Notes under the pieces: model-generated
Told to the model about the DNA's origin: nothing
Databases searched by the model: none
The model's input: only the letters and a program-made list of their open reading frames with translations
Source of the DNA: Anaerolineae bacterium
GTDB lineage: Bacteria; Chloroflexota; Anaerolineae; Aggregatilineales; Phototrophicaceae
Assembly (NCBI GenBank): GCA_022843745.1
Contig: JALHNB010000021.1
Coordinates: 54,496 to 118,495, forward strand
Direction of reading: 5' to 3'
Length of the DNA stretch: 64,000 bases
Translations under genes and position numbers: made by a program
Shown: positions 59,980-64,000 of the stretch, piece by piece
Position numbering within the stretch: position 1 is the first letter of the stretch
How the letters are laid out: each line of letters starts with the position of its first letter

Positions 59980-60032
59980 GTAGGGGCGACTCGGTGACCG
60001 AAGGAAATCCCTGCGGGACGAGTCGCCCCTAC
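59980..60032. terminator. 14-bp inverted repeat between rsgA and the convergent DUF4139 gene
   Basis: GTAGGGGCGACTCG (59980-59993) and CGAGTCGCCCCTAC (60019-60032) are a perfect 14-bp inverted repeat with a 25-nt loop. It lies between convergent stops and is the longest member of the window's GTAGGGGCG...CCCCTAC family. Confidence 0.75.
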
Positions 60033-60050
60033 AAATTCATCTTTATCTTA

Positions 60051-61487
60051 CTACCGAGGCCAGGTATAGCGCACGGTGTAGGTAATCACTTTTTCCTGCC
60101 CTGGCTCAACAGGTACACGGAATTCAATGGTTGCTGAATCCGTCTTCGTGTAAGGGTCGGAAGCGTCGATAATTTCCCAATTGCTCCAGCGGAACAGGCT
60201 TTCTGGCACACGGATTTCAACCGTTTCGTCGTCCTTGCGGTTGCGCAGCTTGATCTCGTAGGTTTCTTCGAGGACATTGCCACTGAGCATGACGAAATTG
60301 GTTTGCGTGCGTTCGCCGACCAGATCAAACGCATTGCCGAGGTAAAGCTCGACTTTTTCGCCTTCTGGTGTGTGGTCAATCGTGTTTTCGCCGATCAGCA
60401 GCGCCGCGCCGTCGGTATCTTCCTGATAGACGCGCACACGCCCGGCAGGTAAGTCCGCGCCCAGGCCCTCTTCTTCGCCTGTCGAAAATTCCAGCCAGCT
60501 TTGTACGTCGGTCACGCCTGTCACGCCATAATACTGGTCGGTGATCGGGCCGTAGTAACCGTAGAATATGCTGGAATTGTAGACGTAATAGGTGCTTGCG
60601 GGGACATCCGCGCCCGTGACAAACTCGACCTGTTTGGATTCATTGTCGGCAATCGTTACCGGACGGTTGATTTCGTAAAGCTGATATTCGAAAAATTCGC
60701 GTTGTTCGACCCCCTGAGTCGGCATCGCAGTCATTGTCGGCGCTGCCATCATGTCCATTGCGTACAATTCTTCGCGCTCTGGCTGAACGCGATTGAGATC
60801 ACCCGCCACCAATTTGACCAACGCATCACGATAAGTCGCGCCGCTGACATTGTTCAGCGTCACCCAGCCGTTCAGGTCAAGCGAGGTGTTTTCGGTTGCC
60901 AGCAGGACGATATAATCCGCCGACCAATTCAGGCCACCTGTGAGGTAGGTGAGTTCGACCTGCTGCGCGCCGGAAGTCTCACTTTGCAGCAGCCAGCGCA
61001 GAGTTGGGCGCGTAATCAGGCCATCGGGCAATGACGGGAAGCTGATGTCACGCGCTTTACTCAGGCTGACAACAGATACCTGCCCGGCTTCGTCACGCAG
61101 GATGATTTCGCCATTGCGCCCACTCAAAAGCTGTCCGGTATAAATGGTTCCATCTTCAGCCGTCACGCGGATCGTCTGGTCGAGATAGCGCGTCAGCAGG
61201 GCGCTGCTGTCCACCAGATCATAAACATAATTTTGTTCCAGCACGGTTGTCCCTTGTGGATCAGTCAACGACTTGAAGCTGACCGAGGTCGAGTCGATGC
61301 TGGCAGCCACATCGGTAAAATCGAGCGTACTTGTACCTTCTGGCAGGTCAAACGTGCGCCGATCCTGGATCAACGCCGTTCCCTGGTTATAAATGGTGAC
61401 GCTAACGCCGTCGCTGTCCTGAGCGTTCACCATCGGGACGAGCATAAAAATTCCCACTAAAATGAGCAGAATCCACTTTTTTCGCAT
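60051..61487 (-). CDS. Secreted DUF4139-domain protein
   Basis: The protein (478 residues from ATG 61487) has a signal peptide ending near VNAQD. VSVTIYNQGTALIQDRRTFDLPEGTSTLDFTDVAASIDSTSV and LSKARDISFPSLPDGLITRPTLRWLLQSETSG are typical of DUF4139 proteins (mucoidy inhibitor A family), followed by the late RNRKDDETVEIRVPE beta domain. Function is unknown. The start region is duplicated; see findings. It lies 36 bp after a small secreted-protein gene on the same strand. Confidence 0.87.
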   Translation of the reverse strand: MRKKWILLILVGIFMLVPMVNAQDSDGVSVTIYNQGTALIQDRRTFDLPEGTSTLDFTDVAASIDSTSVSFKSLTDPQGTTVLEQNYVYDLVDSSALLTRYLDQTIRVTAEDGTIYTGQLLSGRNGEIILRDEAGQVSVVSLSKARDISFPSLPDGLITRPTLRWLLQSETSGAQQVELTYLTGGLNWSADYIVLLATENTSLDLNGWVTLNNVSGATYRDALVKLVAGDLNRVQPEREELYAMDMMAAPTMTAMPTQGVEQREFFEYQLYEINRPVTIADNESKQVEFVTGADVPASTYYVYNSSIFYGYYGPITDQYYGVTGVTDVQSWLEFSTGEEEGLGADLPAGRVRVYQEDTDGAALLIGENTIDHTPEGEKVELYLGNAFDLVGERTQTNFVMLSGNVLEETYEIKLRNRKDDETVEIRVPESLFRWSNWEIIDASDPYTKTDSATIEFRVPVEPGQEKVITYTVRYTWPR

Positions 61488-61523
61488 GTTCACAACCCCT
61501 TTTTCTCGCATATTCACAAACCT

Positions 61524-61910
61524 TTATATTTCGACTTCAAGCGTGTGATCGTTAACGATGATTGTGTATGTGCCAGGTTCAAAACTGCCATCAAGCTTGA
61601 TCGTTTCCCGATAGGGTATCAGCATTGCCGCGCACATCATCGCCGGGTCGCCCAGACGATAAATTTCGAGAGTCACGGTGTTTTCTGCACGCTGCTGCTC
61701 GTCAATCACCGGCAAGTCACAACCATCAGGCTGCGCACCAACGATGTTCAGTTGAATTTGCGCGGGGAAAGATTCCAATATCAGCGCTTCAACATTTTCA
61801 ATTTGTGTGTAGCTGCGGAAGCTGCCATTCGCGGTTGAAGGCGTGACTGTCGTTTGAGTACCCAAAAACAGCGCTAAAAACAGCCGGATCAATAAACCGA
61901 TCAAATCCAT
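61524..61910 (-). CDS. Small anchored beta-domain protein
   Basis: From ATG 61910 (AAAGGAG upstream) the protein has 128 residues: an N-terminal membrane segment (DLIGLLIRLFLALFLG), then a Thr/Ser linker and a beta-rich domain ending GTYTIIVNDHTLEVEI. The DGCDLPVIDEQQ segment may carry one disulfide Cys. No family is recognised. It precedes the DUF4139 gene and may be co-transcribed. Confidence 0.68.
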   Translation of the reverse strand: MDLIGLLIRLFLALFLGTQTTVTPSTANGSFRSYTQIENVEALILESFPAQIQLNIVGAQPDGCDLPVIDEQQRAENTVTLEIYRLGDPAMMCAAMLIPYRETIKLDGSFEPGTYTIIVNDHTLEVEI

Positions 61911-62055
61911 AAGTCGTTTACTCCTTTTCCATACACACCAGTATAGACGTATTACGGATGCCAGGAGTTCCCGTTTTGATCGTTGGCTGCGCAAAGTCGC
62001 GATGGTGGAATAACAATCACGTTTGGTTATCTACCATCGCACAGGGTGTTTTAAA

Positions 62056-62499
62056 CTATAAGGTCATGAGAAATGCCATCAGGTCGGTAAGGTCTTGTTC
62101 GTCAAAATACTTGCTATAGTCGGGATACATAATGTCACGATAACCCGCGACGACATAGCTGTGGGGATCGAGAATGCTCTGGTGGATGTATGCTGCCGCA
62201 TCCAGCCCTTCAACGCGGGTGGCAGCACGTTGAGCGATGCCAACCAGATTCGGCCCCAGGCTAAATCCGAAATTGACATCTGCGGCCATGTGACAGCTTG
62301 TGCAGGGTGGGGATTCGTTAAGACCTTTTGTAAAAATCTGATGACCCCGTTCCGCATCGCCTACGGCAGGTGCAGTAGTGGGTTCAAGCGTCGGTGCATC
62401 TGTTGGTTCAGGTGTAGGGGATGGCTGGGCAGCCGCGCCACACCCGGACAGGGTAATGACCAGGACAAACAGGGCAACGAAGGCAAAGAGATTGCGCAT
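62056..62499 (-). CDS. Lipoprotein c-type cytochrome
   Basis: The 147-residue protein has a lipobox LSGC (acylated C20), a Pro/Thr-rich linker and a small class I cytochrome c domain with heme motif CTSCH at 66-70. A distal Met ligand is plausible in YRDIMYPDYS, and QDLTDLMAFLMTL forms the C-terminal helix. It probably shuttles electrons at the outer face of the membrane. The ScyD/ScyE-like gene lies 80 bp upstream on the same strand. Confidence 0.9.
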   Translation of the reverse strand: MRNLFAFVALFVLVITLSGCGAAAQPSPTPEPTDAPTLEPTTAPAVGDAERGHQIFTKGLNESPPCTSCHMAADVNFGFSLGPNLVGIAQRAATRVEGLDAAAYIHQSILDPHSYVVAGYRDIMYPDYSKYFDEQDLTDLMAFLMTL

Positions 62500-62579
62500 G
62501 GAAAGCTACCTTGAATAGAATCTACGGACACTTTTTGAAGATGTCCGTAGATAATCATGAAATTCAAACCTAAACCAGT

Positions 62580-63626
62580 TTAGGGGGTTGTTAGCTTGAC
62601 GACTCCGCCCATCATCCCTGGGGCAAAGGCAACCGAGCCATACGAGACATAGATCGCGCCATCCGGCCCTTTGGCGATACCAAATGGAGCAAGCAGACCT
62701 TCAGCGACAGGGGTTGCGCCTTCTGACGTTACAGTAATAACGCTGCCTGGCCCAGGCCCTTGTTCACCAAAAATTACAAGCTGGACTGCATAGAGGGTTT
62801 CACCATCCAACAGGATGTCGGTGATGGTATTCAAACCGCTGAAGGTTTCGACCAGCTCACCGGCTGCTGACCAATGCTCAATCTTGCCTGCGCCAGGAGC
62901 GAGGCCTGCGCCAAGGAAGCCGATATAGAAATCACCATTTTCGGCAATTTCGATTGAGGTTGGGACTGAGTTATCCGACCACGCCTGGACAACCTGCAAA
63001 CCTGCATCTTCTGTCCATGAAAGCACATCGTTGCCACCGGCATCGACAATGTAGAGTGTGCCGTCTGCGCCCCAGTCAATATCAACCACGTTGCTGTCAT
63101 AGCCGTTGCCATCCGGGTCGTTCTCGGCTTCAAAAGCATTCAGATTGAGAATGTTTTTCACCGCGAGCGTAGTGGCATCTAATTCGACGACTGAGTCCGT
63201 CCAGAATGCGCCTGTCGTGGCCGACCCTGTACCGTTGAACACGAGCCAGATTGAGTCGCCATTTGGAATAGCGCGATACAGGCCGGTGGTTTCAGTCGGG
63301 GCGGCGTAACTTGGGAAACCACTGATTCGATCTGTAGCTGTGCCATCTGGCGCAACTGTAACGATACGCCCAGTTAAACCCATCTGGAAAACTGCTTCAC
63401 CATCGGGGCTTGGCAAAGTCATGGAAACTTCGCCGCCCGTACCTGCCACTGTTACCCACAAATTGCCTTCAGCATCAAACGCAAGGCCGCGCGGTGCGCT
63501 CAAACCACCTACCACTTCTTCACCTGGCAGAGGTGGCATTTCCTGGGCCATTGCAGGCAAAGCTGCAAGCCCAATCACCGCTAGTGTGAAAGCTAAGGTG
63601 AATCTGAATAGACGTTGTAGATGCAA
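62580..63626 (-). CDS. ScyD/ScyE-like secreted propeller protein
   Basis: The 348-residue protein has a signal peptide ending near AMAQE and an NHL-like propeller: GLSAPRGLAFDAEGNLWVTVAGTGGE, VDIDWGADGTLYIVDAGGNDVLSW and APFGIAKGPDGAIYVSYGSVAFAPG. The GGLSAPRGLAFD start matches the ScyD/ScyE family. It starts at TTG 63626, with AGGAGG (63631-63636) five bases upstream. The biochemical role is not known from sequence; pairing with a cytochrome c gene is suggestive of an electron-transfer setting. Confidence 0.8.
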   Translation of the reverse strand: MHLQRLFRFTLAFTLAVIGLAALPAMAQEMPPLPGEEVVGGLSAPRGLAFDAEGNLWVTVAGTGGEVSMTLPSPDGEAVFQMGLTGRIVTVAPDGTATDRISGFPSYAAPTETTGLYRAIPNGDSIWLVFNGTGSATTGAFWTDSVVELDATTLAVKNILNLNAFEAENDPDGNGYDSNVVDIDWGADGTLYIVDAGGNDVLSWTEDAGLQVVQAWSDNSVPTSIEIAENGDFYIGFLGAGLAPGAGKIEHWSAAGELVETFSGLNTITDILLDGETLYAVQLVIFGEQGPGPGSVITVTSEGATPVAEGLLAPFGIAKGPDGAIYVSYGSVAFAPGMMGGVVKLTTP

Positions 63627-63636
63627 AATGTCCTCC

Positions 63637-64000
63637 TAGAGCATAAAATGAGAATAGAAACGGACTGACCGTCAGACGACAGGCATTTAGAACATGGCTG
63701 TCGTCTTTATTGTGCACAATTCTGGTATTTATTTTCCAGATCAAAAAGTAGTCACTTTTCGCTCATATAGCTTAAACCAGAATATGATTTTGGAATTATA
63801 TAGGAAAATGCGGATTGATAAACCCAAAACTTGTTGCACTTTATATAGTATCTCTGACCTATAATAATTATCTATTACGTTCTAGAAAGAATTTATTTTT
63901 TGCGAAAATTTCAAGCTAATTTACGGTTAAATATATATTACATTCTTATTATAATACGGAATGGGTTAGTACGGAATTACTGAATGAAATCGGGCAATTG
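63637..64000. other. AT-rich region without a gene
   Basis: The last 360 bases are clearly richer in A/T than the rest of the window. TTGCAC near 63834 and TATAAT near 63860 are 20 bp apart. TACGGAAT is repeated at 63955-63962 and 63970-63977, and another TATAAT lies near 63950. No ORF with a credible start is seen; it is probably the promoter space of a gene to the right. Confidence 0.5.

Overview
The window reads as chromosomal DNA of a free-living bacterium, most likely a member of the Chloroflexota (Anaerolineae-like). This is an inference from gene content and style: moderate GC, many secreted or anchored proteins with Thr/Pro-rich linkers followed by SH3-like or beta domains, secreted WD40 and other propeller proteins, several TPR proteins, and a compact mraZ-rsmH-ftsL-ftsI-mraY-murD-ftsW cluster lacking murE and murF. 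No phage, transposase, CRISPR array or rRNA is visible. One tRNA-Ser(GGA) is present.

Layout. Positions 189-7941 (minus strand) hold the division and cell-wall cluster, from mraZ to ftsW. Positions 8057-10918 hold a zinc-ribbon protein, a membrane protein, a pair of unannotated proline-rich mini-ORFs with their own hairpins, and a TPR protein. Positions 11000-19361 (minus) are secreted or processing enzymes: a PQQ-type sugar dehydrogenase, an M16 peptidase pair, a glycoside hydrolase, a CocE-type hydrolase and an HtrA protease. Positions 19682-25482 carry envelope proteins, a TetR regulator and an NAD(P)-binding protein. Positions 25608-29763 carry a large PAS histidine kinase divergent from a class I aldolase. 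Positions 29905-42056 mix hypothetical proteins, WD40, TPR-SH3 and amidase proteins, pyrophosphatase, a glutaredoxin-like protein, a pseudo-hydrolase and the tRNA. Positions 42216-47599 are bracketed by two paralogous small proteins and contain an ABC-F ATPase, a two-gene module of small proteins and a WD40 protein. Positions 47823-56900 hold assorted enzymes, an orphan OmpR-type response regulator, a CGNR-type regulator with a small divergent gene, and a PfkB kinase. Positions 56973-59970 are a promoter, leader peptide, nested RNA hairpins and a coupled GNAT, RIO kinase and RsgA operon. Positions 60051-63626 hold a DUF4139 protein, a small protein, a lipoprotein cytochrome c and a ScyD/ScyE-like protein. 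The last 370 bases are an AT-rich non-coding tail.

The most interesting structure is the leader at 56973-57281. A consensus -35, a 22-codon ORF with a strong Shine-Dalgarno, and six alternating complementary segments form mutually exclusive hairpins, two of which are terminator-like. They precede three tightly coupled genes of which at least two (RIO kinase, RsgA) belong to families linked to small-subunit maturation. This looks like ribosome-mediated attenuation of a ribosome-related operon. Other notable points are the paired FDP-type mini-ORFs at 9404-9633, a 5' UTR hairpin that would bring a distant Shine-Dalgarno close to the aldolase start, a divergent operator at the CGNR gene, an alpha/beta hydrolase whose nucleophile serine is alanine, and a family of dispersed GC-rich palindromes that often sit at gene ends and may act as terminators.
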